A program made the translations under genes and the position numbers. The notes beneath the pieces are model-generated. The model ran no database searches and was not told the origin of the DNA. It worked only from the letters and a program-made list of their open reading frames with translations. A DNA stretch of 18,340 nt from DAIRET01 sp036795455 (GTDB lineage Bacteria; Bacteroidota; Ignavibacteria; Ignavibacteriales; Ignavibacteriaceae), in NCBI GenBank assembly GCA_036795455.1, contig DAIRET010000044.1:1-18340 (forward strand), read 5' to 3'. This document shows, piece after piece, positions 7,809 to 15,784 of the stretch (the first letter of the stretch is position 1; each line of letters begins with the position of its first letter).

Positions 7809-7839
7809 TTTGCTGTTTGGTAAATATTTTATAACTTTG
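7809..7839 (+). promoter_or_regulatory. Bacteroidota-type promoter for pyrK-pyrD-folC
   Basis: TTTG (7809-7812), exactly 19 bp, then TAACTTTG (7832-7839). This is a full match to the TTTG-N19-21-TAnnTTTG consensus known for the primary sigma factor of Bacteroidota. It sits just after the DinB-like stop and about 80 bp ahead of the pyrK start, in a 114-bp intergenic space. The transcript leader would be about 70-75 nt. I see no convincing terminator hairpin or riboswitch in it. Confidence 0.6.
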
Positions 7840-7919
7840 TACTGAAAAAAATCATTTCGGGTAACCAACCTTAGAATTCGTTCTTAATCAATAATATAAA
7901 TCATTAATAGGCTAAAACT

Positions 7920-8681
7920 TTGTTTATATCCGAACCAGTTGTTGAAAAACTAATAGAACTTGATGAACACATTTTTCTCTTGAAAATTAAATCTCCGGAA
8001 ATTGCTGATATTATCAGACCGGGACAATTTGTAAACATCAAAGTATGTAATTCGGTCAATCCTTTATTGAGAAGACCGTTCAGCGTTTGCGATGTTGAAG
8101 ATGACAGTTTTTATGTAATGTTCAACATTCACGGGGAAGGAACAAAAATACTTGCCGAAAAGAAAAAAGGAGATTGTCTTGACATTGTTGGTCCACTTGG
8201 GAACGGGTTCAACCTTGATGGAAATTTCGAAAAAGCCGTGATTGTTGCCGGTGGAATGGGTGTAGCCCCTTTCCCGTTTTTTTCTAAGAAGATTAGTGAC
8301 GGTAAATCGATTGTTACATTTATCGGCGGAAGAACCGAAAGCGAAATTGTTACTTACGGGCTGGAAAACATTTTCATTGCAACGGAAGACGGCTCAAACG
8401 GGTTGAAAGGTAATGTTATAGACTTATTAAAAAAGAATGAGTCTCATTTTATTGATCAGAATGTAAAGTTTTTCGGATGCGGACCGAACCCGATGCTCAA
8501 AGCTCTTAAAGAGTATTGCCTTTTAAAAAATATTGATTGTGAAGTTTCAACTGAATGTGCCATGGCTTGCGGTTTTGGAATTTGCCAGGGTTGCCCGATT
8601 GAATCCACAACAAATAGTGAGAAATACCTTCTTGTTTGTAAAGATGGACCGGTGTTCAATATTAAGGATGTAGTATTATAA
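7920..8681 (+). CDS. pyrK: Dihydroorotate dehydrogenase B electron-transfer subunit
   Basis: PyrK is the FAD and [2Fe-2S] subunit that passes electrons from the PyrD flavin to NAD+ in class 1B dihydroorotate dehydrogenase. The 253-residue product has the FAD-binding RRPFSV (51-56), GPLGNGF (91-97), the NAD-domain glycine motif GGMGVAPFPF (111-120), and a cysteine cluster C217, C222, C225 and C240. That spacing (C-x4-C-x2-C-x14-C) is the one used by the 2Fe-2S ligands of this family. The start codon is TTG at 7920. An in-frame TAG at 7908-7910 rules out any start further upstream, and no ATG lies close by, so TTG is the best choice. There is no strong ribosome-binding site. Its stop overlaps the pyrD ATG by one base (TAATG), so the two subunits are coupled. 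Confidence 0.95.
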   Translation: MFISEPVVEKLIELDEHIFLLKIKSPEIADIIRPGQFVNIKVCNSVNPLLRRPFSVCDVEDDSFYVMFNIHGEGTKILAEKKKGDCLDIVGPLGNGFNLDGNFEKAVIVAGGMGVAPFPFFSKKISDGKSIVTFIGGRTESEIVTYGLENIFIATEDGSNGLKGNVIDLLKKNESHFIDQNVKFFGCGPNPMLKALKEYCLLKNIDCEVSTECAMACGFGICQGCPIESTTNSEKYLLVCKDGPVFNIKDVVL

Positions 8682-9601
8682 TGAGTATAGACCTTTCAGT
8701 CGAAATCGGGAAACTTAAATTAAAGAACCCGATACTATTAGCTTCGGGGACTGTTGGATACGGGCACGAAATTGCAGATTTTATAGACCTGAACAAAATC
8801 GGTGGAATTGTAACCAAATCTATTAGTCTAAAACCAAGAAAGGGGAATCCGCCGCAAAGGATTGTTGAAACACCATCCGGGATGCTTAATGCCATCGGAT
8901 TAGCAAATGTGGGCGTAGATGATTTTTTAAAAACAAAGATTCCTTACTTGAAGCAGTATGATACAGCATTGATCTGTAATATTGCAGCAAGTTCGGTTGA
9001 TGAATATGTTGAGTGTACAAAAATTCTTACTAACGAAGAAGCTATTGATGCTTTCGAGATTAATGTTTCATGTCCGAATGTTAAAGACGGCGGACTTGTA
9101 TTCGGTAATAATCTTTCAGCAGTCGGAGAAATTACTTCTAAAGTGCGTGCAGTTACGGATAAACCGGTGATTGTCAAGCTGTCGCCGAATGTTCCTAATA
9201 TTGGTGAGTTTGCTTCAGTTGCAAAAAAAGAAGGTGCGGATGCCGTATCAGCAATAAATACATTGGTGGGAACAGCAATTGATATTTACTCACGAAAACC
9301 GAAACTGAAAAATGTAACAGGAGGACTATCGGGACCGGCAATTAAACCTGTAGCAATTGCTAAAGTACTTGCGATCAACCAAAGTGTTGATATTCCGATA
9401 ATCGGAATTGGCGGAATTATGAACTGGCGGGATGTTGTAGAGTTTTTTATCGCCGGTGCATCTGCTGTGCAGTTAGGCACGGTCAATTTTATTCAACCTA
9501 ATGCAGCTGAAGTGATTTTAAAAGATTTAATAGAGTATTGTAACAAAACAGGTATTTCAAAAATTTCAGAATTAACCGGGTCAATTATACTTAATGGGTA
9601 A
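8681..9601 (+). CDS. pyrD: Dihydroorotate dehydrogenase B, catalytic subunit
   Basis: It oxidises dihydroorotate to orotate, the fourth step of pyrimidine synthesis. The 306-residue FMN barrel shows ASGTVGYGHEI, NAIGLANVGVDDFL, the active-site loop FEINVSCPNVKDGG, VIVKLSPNV, SAINTLVGTAIDI, GGLSGPAIKPVAI and the C-terminal phosphate-binding IIGIGGIMNWRD with AGASAVQLGT. The catalytic base is Cys131, as in class 1 enzymes (class 2 enzymes use Ser). Together with the adjacent pyrK this marks the soluble NAD+-linked type 1B enzyme, not the membrane quinone-linked type 2. It overlaps pyrK by 1 bp and folC by 8 bp. Confidence 0.96.
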   Translation: MSIDLSVEIGKLKLKNPILLASGTVGYGHEIADFIDLNKIGGIVTKSISLKPRKGNPPQRIVETPSGMLNAIGLANVGVDDFLKTKIPYLKQYDTALICNIAASSVDEYVECTKILTNEEAIDAFEINVSCPNVKDGGLVFGNNLSAVGEITSKVRAVTDKPVIVKLSPNVPNIGEFASVAKKEGADAVSAINTLVGTAIDIYSRKPKLKNVTGGLSGPAIKPVAIAKVLAINQSVDIPIIGIGGIMNWRDVVEFFIAGASAVQLGTVNFIQPNAAEVILKDLIEYCNKTGISKISELTGSIILNG

Positions 9602-10871
9602 TGTAAAGGAAATAATCAACAAAATATATGCACTCCAAAACTTCGGGGTGAAACTCGGTTTGGAAAATACAATCAAGTTTCTTGATTTGATCGGGAACCC
9701 GCAGCTAAAACTTAAATGCTTTCATATTGCAGGCAGCAACGGAAAGGGGAGTACTGCATCTTTTATTTCAAGTATTCTAATTGAAAATAAGTTCTCTACT
9801 GCACTCTATACATCACCCCATTTTGTCCGCTTTAACGAAAGAATAAAAATAAACGGAAAAGAAGTGCCGGATGAATTTGTAACCTCATTTTATCTTACAC
9901 ACGAGGAGTACATATTAAAAAACAAACTCACTTTTTTTGAAGTTACAACTGCAATGGCATTTAAATACTTTGCAGATAATTCGGTTGATTATGCGGTTAT
10001 TGAAACAGGACTTGGAGGACGGCTGGATGCTACGAATGTAATTAATCCCCTGGCATCTGTAATCACATCAATCAGTCTTGAACACACGAACATCCTCGGA
10101 AATACTATTGAAGAAATTACAAAAGAAAAAGCGGAGATAATAAAACCGGGAACAAAAGTGTTTCTCGGTAATTTACCTGTGGAGTCTGCAATAATAATAG
10201 AAAAGAAATGTGAGGATGTCGGTACCGAACTTTTCTATGTAGATGATTTCATTATTAAAAGGGAAAAGTTTATAGAACTATATACAGAAGAACTCTCAAT
10301 GGATAGGCTTGATTCCCCGTTAAAAGGATATTATCAAAAATACAATGCTGCTTTAGCAGCTTTAACCGTGAACAAAACAATTCACATTTACAAACCTTAT
10401 TACATACAAAAGGGGATTGAAAATGTTGTTAGAAATGCAGGGCTTCAGGGTAGATACGAAATCTTCAGTAACAAGCCGAAGTTGATAATGGATTCGGCTC
10501 ACAACCCTGACGGGGTAAAGAATTTTATTACCGAGTTCGTTAAAGAATCAAAAGCATATAAAAAGAAGATACTTCTTTTTACGGCATTAAAAGATAAAGA
10601 TATTAACCGGATGCTTGGACATTTAAAGGGTGTATTCGATGAGATCCATGTTACGGAGATTGATATTGAACGTGCGTCGGCTATTGATGAAATAGCGATT
10701 AAAGCTGCCGAATTGGACATCCCGGTTATACCTGAAAAAGACTTTTTGTCTTTTATAAATAATTACTTAACGGACCGGGAAAGCATTAACAGCTGTCTTG
10801 TAATACTCGGCAGTATGTATCTTTTAGGAGAAATTAAAAAATCACTTTTAAAAATAAACCTTGACAATTAA
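9594..10871 (+). CDS. folC: Folylpolyglutamate synthase / dihydrofolate synthase
   Basis: It is an ATP-dependent ligase of the Mur family that adds glutamate to dihydropteroate and/or folates. The 425-residue length is typical. The P-loop reads HIAGSNGKGSTAS (44-56). It is followed by YTSPHFVRFNERIKING (72-88), the acidic ETGLGGRLDATNV, ITSISLEHTNILG, and in the C-terminal ligase domain MDSAHNPDGVKNF. All expected catalytic motifs are present. Sequence alone does not tell whether it is bifunctional. The ATG at 9594 lies inside the last codons of pyrD (8-bp overlap), which gives a family-normal N-terminus (MGNVKEIINKIYALQNFG). It appears to end the pyr transcript: 113 bp of non-coding DNA with a candidate promoter follow. 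Confidence 0.94.
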   Translation: MGNVKEIINKIYALQNFGVKLGLENTIKFLDLIGNPQLKLKCFHIAGSNGKGSTASFISSILIENKFSTALYTSPHFVRFNERIKINGKEVPDEFVTSFYLTHEEYILKNKLTFFEVTTAMAFKYFADNSVDYAVIETGLGGRLDATNVINPLASVITSISLEHTNILGNTIEEITKEKAEIIKPGTKVFLGNLPVESAIIIEKKCEDVGTELFYVDDFIIKREKFIELYTEELSMDRLDSPLKGYYQKYNAALAALTVNKTIHIYKPYYIQKGIENVVRNAGLQGRYEIFSNKPKLIMDSAHNPDGVKNFITEFVKESKAYKKKILLFTALKDKDINRMLGHLKGVFDEIHVTEIDIERASAIDEIAIKAAELDIPVIPEKDFLSFINNYLTDRESINSCLVILGSMYLLGEIKKSLLKINLDN

Positions 10872-10872
10872 A

Positions 10873-10904
10873 TTGAAATAATGCAATTTGCCAGCGTACT
10901 CTTG
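10873..10904 (+). promoter_or_regulatory. Candidate promoter for rho and downstream genes
   Basis: TTGAAA (10873-10878), an 18-bp spacer, then TACTCT (10897-10902). The wider TACTCTTG (10897-10904) matches the Bacteroidota TAnnTTTG element at all but one defined position, 21 bp after the TTG. It lies just after the folC stop. The leader to the rho ATG would be about 70-75 nt and carries an AAGGA-type ribosome-binding site about 10 bp before the start. A perfect TTGACA at 10861-10866 has no matching -10 box at the right distance. Confidence 0.4.
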
Positions 10905-10917
10905 AACAATTCTCAAG
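10901..10917. repeat. Short inverted repeat at the rho promoter
   Basis: CTTGA, seven bases, TCAAG: two 5-bp arms spanning 17 bp. The left arm overlaps the candidate -10 element of the rho promoter, so the repeat would sit at the transcription start. It could be an operator or a weak RNA hairpin at the 5' end, but arms this short arise often by chance. Confidence 0.25.
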
Positions 10918-10984
10918 TCGGCATAAACAACCTAAATTTTAAATAGTAAATTAATTAACAATAACATGTAAGGATGATATAATA

Positions 10985-12238
10985 ATGCCAATGGATATAT
11001 CAGAACTAAAATCAAAAAAAATCATTGAATTAAATGCAATCGCAAAAGAACTCGGGATAACCGGTTATAGCGATCTAAGAAAACAAGAACTTATCTTTAA
11101 AATTCTTGAAGCACAAACTGCAAAAGACGGTTTGTCGTTTTCAAGAGGTGTACTCGAAGTATTACCGGATGGTTATGGTTTCTTAAGATCTGCCGACTAT
11201 AACTATCTCCCTTCTCCCGACGACATATACGTTTCTCCATCTCAAATAAAAAAGTTCATGCTTAGAACAGGTGATTATGTGAGCGGGCAGGTGCGTCCTC
11301 CTAAAGAAGGTGAACGTTTCTTTGCGCTATTACGCGTTGAAGCCGTTAACGGGCAGGACCCGGATGGTATAAGGGAAAGAACATTGTTCGACAACTTGAT
11401 CCCGGTTTATCCTACCAAACGACTTATGCTTGAATCAGCTCCAGGTGAGTATTCGATGAGAATTCTTGATTTGCTTTCTCCTATTGGTAAAGGACAAAGA
11501 GGTTTGATAGTTTCTCCTCCTAAAAGCGGTAAGACAATTATACTTCAAAAAATTGCCAACTCAATTACAAGAAATCATCCCGATGTTAAATTAATTATTC
11601 TCCTTATTGATGAAAGACCGGAAGAAGTAACCGATATGGAGAGAAGCGTTAAAGCCGAAGTTATAAGTTCTACATTTGATGAACCTGCGGACAGGCACGT
11701 TCAGGTTGCAGATATGGTAATTGAAAAAGCTAAACGACTTGTAGAAGCAAAACAGGACGTTGTTATTCTTCTTGATTCGATAACAAGGTTGGCAAGAGCA
11801 AATAATATCGTTGTACCACACAGCGGTAGAATATTATCGGGCGGTGTTGATTCCAACGCTCTTCATAAACCGAAAAGATTTTTCGGCTCTGCAAGAAGTA
11901 CCGAAGACGGTGGTAGTTTAACAATAATTGCAACTGCTCTTATAGAAACCGGCTCAAGAATGGATGACGTTATCTTTGAAGAATTCAAAGGAACCGGTAA
12001 TATGGAAGTTGTTCTTAACCGCGAACTTAGCGACAGAAGAATATTCCCTGCTATTGAATTAAACAAATCGGGTACGCGTAAAGAAGAGCTTTTAATGAAA
12101 GATGACGAACTTGCAAAAGTTTGGATTTTAAGAAAAATCTTAAGTGATCTTTCCCCGGTAGAAGCAATGGAATTTTTGCTTGATAAAATGAGGGGAACTA
12201 GAAACAATAAAGATTTTCTAAGTAGTATGAACAGCTAA
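10985..12238 (+). CDS. rho: Transcription termination factor Rho
   Basis: This hexameric RNA helicase ends transcription at Rho-dependent sites. The 417-residue product has the N-terminal helical Rho domain (about 5-45), the RNA-binding cold-shock-like fold with DGYGFLR (62-68), DDIYVSPSQIKKFMLRTGD, the ATPase P-loop SPPKSGKT (177-184), VILLDSITRLARA (Walker B), and the secondary RNA-binding loop SGGVDSNALHKPKRFFGSAR. RELSDRRIFPAIELNKSGTR closes the match. It has no large N-terminal insertion, unlike Rho of some related bacteria. A second in-frame ATG sits at 10991, two codons in; the first is better placed relative to AAGGA. It is followed after only 4 bp by a secreted-protein gene, so rho may lead a long transcript. 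Confidence 0.97.
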   Translation: MPMDISELKSKKIIELNAIAKELGITGYSDLRKQELIFKILEAQTAKDGLSFSRGVLEVLPDGYGFLRSADYNYLPSPDDIYVSPSQIKKFMLRTGDYVSGQVRPPKEGERFFALLRVEAVNGQDPDGIRERTLFDNLIPVYPTKRLMLESAPGEYSMRILDLLSPIGKGQRGLIVSPPKSGKTIILQKIANSITRNHPDVKLIILLIDERPEEVTDMERSVKAEVISSTFDEPADRHVQVADMVIEKAKRLVEAKQDVVILLDSITRLARANNIVVPHSGRILSGGVDSNALHKPKRFFGSARSTEDGGSLTIIATALIETGSRMDDVIFEEFKGTGNMEVVLNRELSDRRIFPAIELNKSGTRKEELLMKDDELAKVWILRKILSDLSPVEAMEFLLDKMRGTRNNKDFLSSMNS

Positions 12239-12242
12239 AAAG

Positions 12243-14522
12243 ATGATATATCGAAAAGTAGTTTTAAAGTTCTTTCTTTTTCTTTTAATACCTTTAACCA
12301 TCAAAGCACAAACTGATACAGTGAAGTATCCCTGGCCTATTTCTCCTATGACACAACAAAGAGAAATCGGGGGTACTTTCGGTGAGTATCGAAGCACAAG
12401 TGCTGCCGGGCATTATCATAACGGTACGGATATTACAGGCGCAGGCGGAACACCTGTTTTAGCAGTTTTACCCGGCACTATTGCAGTTGCCTACCATGAT
12501 GGTTCTACAGGGTACGACTCCTATGTGCGTGTTGGTTCGGTTATTAACGGGCAAACAAAATATTTGACATATTACCACTGTATTCCTACTGTATCTGTAG
12601 GACAACAGGTTTCTGTAGGACAGCAGATAGCAACGATTGCTATTGATCATATCCACTTGATTGATTATCGGCTTGGTGGTGGAATTACAGGCAGCCATCT
12701 TAATGCATTAAGAGAGGATGGAGGCTTAAATCCATACAACGATCCGTGGAAACCTTATATTCGTTATGTCAAATTTTTCCTTGATAATTCGACAACACAA
12801 GTTCCGTCAAATTCTCTTGGTGGAAAAATTGATATTGTTGTTCATGTTGAAGAACAAAACGGAACTTCCTCCTCGGCAAAAAACAATGGTACATATGAAA
12901 TAGGTTATAAAATTCTTTCCGCCGATACTCAAACTGTTGTATATAATCCCCATAATGATGGTTTAAGATTCCGGTATTACAATATTCCGGGGAATAGTTA
13001 TGTCAATGTCAACTATTTTCAACCGGAAGCTAATACAAGCAAGCATGTTTATAATATTACAAACGGAACAGGCGCAGCAAATGTCGCATCCTCACAAATT
13101 GTTACAAACAATTACTGGGATGTTTCGCTTCATCCTTACGGGAATTATGTTGTCATGGTTTTTTCAAAAGATACAAGGGGGAATGCCGACACTGTTTACA
13201 TTCCCGTTACTACAACCGACCTTGATCTAATTGCCCCGGGACAACCGCAAATGAAATATGTCGTTAAAGAAAATATAAATCAATTAAAAGTAGCCTGGAC
13301 TGAGCCGGGTGATGATGACTTAAAAGGGTATAGGTTGTATTATAGCCAAACAGGTGCAAGTTATACGATTAGAGATAATGAAAGCGTTTTAACGAGTGGT
13401 ATTAATGAAAAAATTTATTCATATTCATTACAGAATCCTTTGTACTTAAAAGTTTTTGCAGTTGATACTGCCCCGATTACAAATCTCAGTATCGAATCAG
13501 ATGTTTATGGTATCCGGATGATGAACGATGATAAAAAAGTTCTTATAGTTGACGGGTTCAATAGATATGGCGGTTCGGGAAGCTGGTCTTCACCTTTCCA
13601 CAGTTTTGTTCTAACCCATTCGGAAAGTTTTTCGACCAGTTTTGAAAGCTGTCACAATTCCCAGGTAATAAACAATGCGGTTGATTTAAATGATTATGAG
13701 CTTGTAATATGGATTTTGGGAGACGAAAGCACTACTGATGAAACATTCTCGGCAGTTGAACAAAATAAGGTTGCTACGTATTTAAACAATGGCGGAAAAC
13801 TATTTGTTACAGGTTCGGAATTAGCGTGGGACCTCGAAGGAGCATCTACTGCAACTTCAAGTGATACCCAGTTTTTAAGACAGTATCTGAAATCAAAGTA
13901 TGTTGCGGATGATGCAAATACATACTTCGGCGTTGGAGTGGATTCGACATTATTCAGCGGGATTAATATTACTTTCGGTGTTACCGGAACGGGCTCCCCA
14001 TATACCGAGGATTATCCGGATGCTATTGATACAGTGGGAGGAAGTGTACCTATTGTAAAATATAATAATAGTTATACTGCGGGAATTGCATACACTGGCT
14101 CGTTTAATAACCCGGATAAAACAGGGCAGTTGATTTATTTTGGATTCCCTTTCGAGACTATCGGTTCGATAGGAACAAGACAGCAAATAATGACCGCTGC
14201 ATTTAATTATTTCGGATTGATACCAACATCCGTGGATGACAGGGTTGTTGAAATTCCAACTGCATTTAACTTGGAGCAGAACTTTCCGAATCCATTTAAC
14301 CCGGAAACAAATATTCGTTTTTCTATTCCTGTAGAGTCTGATGTTAGAGTAACCGTATTTGATGTTTTAGGCAGTGAAGTTGCTCAATTGATTAATGAAA
14401 AGATGACACCCGGAACTTATACTGTAAACTTCAAAGTAAATAATATTTCATCGGGTATCTATTTTTATCGATTTGAAAGCCGTGACTTTATTCAAACAAA
14501 AAAAATGATTTATTTGCGATAG
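12243..14522 (+). CDS. Secreted M23-family peptidase with GATase-like domain and T9SS sorting tail
   Basis: The 759-residue product starts with a Sec signal peptide (hydrophobic core about 8-20, likely cleavage after KA-22). Residues about 40-165 are an M23/LytM-like domain with the zinc motif H59-xxx-D63 (HYHNGTDI), H112 and the HxH pair H136/H138, so the site looks intact and a peptidoglycan endopeptidase is plausible. A beta-rich region (about 175-325) and a fibronectin-III-like domain (about 332-420) follow. Residues about 433-665 (VLIVDGFNRYGGSGSW, YELVIWILGDEST, GGKLFVTGSELAWDL, QLIYFGFPFETI) form a class I glutamine-amidotransferase-like fold known from other T9SS-exported proteins, without the nucleophilic Cys. 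The C-terminus (about 674-759) is a type A T9SS sorting domain (LEQNFPNPFNPETNIRF ending in KKMIYLR). It is likely exported and anchored or released at the surface. It lies 4 bp after rho and 8 bp before the GWxTD gene. Confidence 0.88.
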   Translation: MIYRKVVLKFFLFLLIPLTIKAQTDTVKYPWPISPMTQQREIGGTFGEYRSTSAAGHYHNGTDITGAGGTPVLAVLPGTIAVAYHDGSTGYDSYVRVGSVINGQTKYLTYYHCIPTVSVGQQVSVGQQIATIAIDHIHLIDYRLGGGITGSHLNALREDGGLNPYNDPWKPYIRYVKFFLDNSTTQVPSNSLGGKIDIVVHVEEQNGTSSSAKNNGTYEIGYKILSADTQTVVYNPHNDGLRFRYYNIPGNSYVNVNYFQPEANTSKHVYNITNGTGAANVASSQIVTNNYWDVSLHPYGNYVVMVFSKDTRGNADTVYIPVTTTDLDLIAPGQPQMKYVVKENINQLKVAWTEPGDDDLKGYRLYYSQTGASYTIRDNESVLTSGINEKIYSYSLQNPLYLKVFAVDTAPITNLSIESDVYGIRMMNDDKKVLIVDGFNRYGGSGSWSSPFHSFVLTHSESFSTSFESCHNSQVINNAVDLNDYELVIWILGDESTTDETFSAVEQNKVATYLNNGGKLFVTGSELAWDLEGASTATSSDTQFLRQYLKSKYVADDANTYFGVGVDSTLFSGINITFGVTGTGSPYTEDYPDAIDTVGGSVPIVKYNNSYTAGIAYTGSFNNPDKTGQLIYFGFPFETIGSIGTRQQIMTAAFNYFGLIPTSVDDRVVEIPTAFNLEQNFPNPFNPETNIRFSIPVESDVRVTVFDVLGSEVAQLINEKMTPGTYTVNFKVNNISSGIYFYRFESRDFIQTKKMIYLR
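12591..12626 (+). repeat. Near-perfect 18-bp tandem duplication inside the M23 domain
   Basis: Bases 12591-12608 and 12609-12626 match at 16 of 18 positions and encode VSVGQQ twice in a row. M23 domains often carry a V-x-V-G-Q-x-V-x-x-G-Q-x-I hairpin here, so the protein repeat fits the family. The close DNA identity suggests a recent slippage or strong codon coincidence. Confidence 0.6.
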
Positions 14523-14530
14523 CCAATTAA

Positions 14531-15784
14531 ATGAAAAAATACCTCTTATTAACATTATTTTGTTGTATTTCAATATCGTATTCTCAAAGCATGTTAATCG
14601 GTGTTTACACCGATACATATATCTTTCCAAAGAAGGATTCGGTAGTCGTCTTTTTTACTTACCGTGTTGAAAACAATAGTGTTGTATTTGAGAAAAAGGG
14701 GGATAACTATTCTGCATCTTTCCGCTTTAACTGCGAAATACTTGATTCCGTTAGCAATGTTGTAGTCCGAGATATTAATGAGGAATTTGTTACTGTTGCT
14801 AAATTCGAGAATACTAATACTTCCGAATTATCCACCACCGGTTTGATGAAATTCGTTATCCCGGAAGGGAATTATGAATTGACGATCCGTTTTGTGGATG
14901 GGAATAGTAAAAGAGAAACGGAATTATTCCCTGTAAAAATTAATGCGGTAACGACAAAAAGTAGAAATTATCTAAAACCCTTAATCGTATTCAATGAAAA
15001 GAGAAAGTGCGAAACAAAACTAACCTACGAAGTATTTAACTATGGGAATTCTTTCCCTTTTTCAGGTGCTGATGTAAAACTACTTATCCCGGTTAATGAC
15101 AGTTCGATTCAGAAATTATTTGCATTTATTCAAAGCGATGGTGATTCATTCAAATTCGAGATGGAAAAAAGTGTTTACATTTCGCCTGAGTTGAACAAAT
15201 GTGATAACAGTATAATTATTGATGATGAGAACAGTAATTCGGTCAAGTGTTTTATAATTGAAAACTTTAGTAATCTACTAAATGAAGGTAAGTTTACACT
15301 AAAGTTATCCCGGGAGGGATTTGACAGACCTGATACTCTCTTTTCTTTTGATGTAAGATGGTTTAATAAACCTGTTTCATTACGGAATATTGATTTTGCT
15401 ATTCAAGTCTTAAAGCATATAGAGGACAAATCGGTAATAGATTCGCTGTTAAAAGGGAACTCCCGGAGTGTGAAGGAGAAATTTGAAAATTACTGGAAAA
15501 GATATGACCCCACACCGGAAACAAAGTATAACGAGTTGATGCATGAATTTTATCAGCGGGTTGATTTTGCAGTAACAAATTATTCATCACTTGATAAAAA
15601 AAACGGGGCGGACACCGATAGAGGAAAGACCTATTTGAGATTCGGTAAACCGGATAATATTGAAAGAACGGTATCGCAGCAAGGACGAATCACAGAAATC
15701 TGGACTTTTGAAAAAATAGGCAGAAAGTTTGTTTTTGTCGACGTTCGTGGAATGGGAAATTTTCAACTTCAAGCAGATAAATGA
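14531..15784 (+). CDS. GWxTD-domain secreted protein (variant signature)
   Basis: The 417-residue protein has an N-terminal signal peptide (about 1-18, hydrophobic core LLLTLFCCISIS). The Cys pair is not in a good lipobox, so a simple Sec signal is more likely than a lipoprotein. Residues about 20-280 are beta-rich and unrecognised. The C-terminal part (about 285-417) matches the GWxTD domain: FENYWKRYDPTPETKYNE, then FYQRVDFA, then NGADTDRGKTYLRFGKPDNI (358-377) and a final EIWTFEKIGRKFVFVD. The name-giving Trp is Ala here (G359-A-D-T-D363); the remaining D, T, D, R and G are kept. The function of the family is unknown; members are mostly predicted exported proteins. It starts 8 bp after the T9SS protein and overlaps pdxA by 4 bp (ATGA). 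Confidence 0.85.
   Translation: MKKYLLLTLFCCISISYSQSMLIGVYTDTYIFPKKDSVVVFFTYRVENNSVVFEKKGDNYSASFRFNCEILDSVSNVVVRDINEEFVTVAKFENTNTSELSTTGLMKFVIPEGNYELTIRFVDGNSKRETELFPVKINAVTTKSRNYLKPLIVFNEKRKCETKLTYEVFNYGNSFPFSGADVKLLIPVNDSSIQKLFAFIQSDGDSFKFEMEKSVYISPELNKCDNSIIIDDENSNSVKCFIIENFSNLLNEGKFTLKLSREGFDRPDTLFSFDVRWFNKPVSLRNIDFAIQVLKHIEDKSVIDSLLKGNSRSVKEKFENYWKRYDPTPETKYNELMHEFYQRVDFAVTNYSSLDKKNGADTDRGKTYLRFGKPDNIERTVSQQGRITEIWTFEKIGRKFVFVDVRGMGNFQLQADK

Noticed and set aside
7873..7884. AGAA-TTCG-TTCT hairpin in the pyrK leader
   Set aside because: The stem has only four mostly A-T pairs and no following T-run, so it is neither a convincing terminator nor an attenuator.
11863..12207. Minus-strand open frame of 114 codons inside rho
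   Set aside because: Antisense shadow of a highly conserved gene; the Ser/Leu-rich translation is typical of such shadows.
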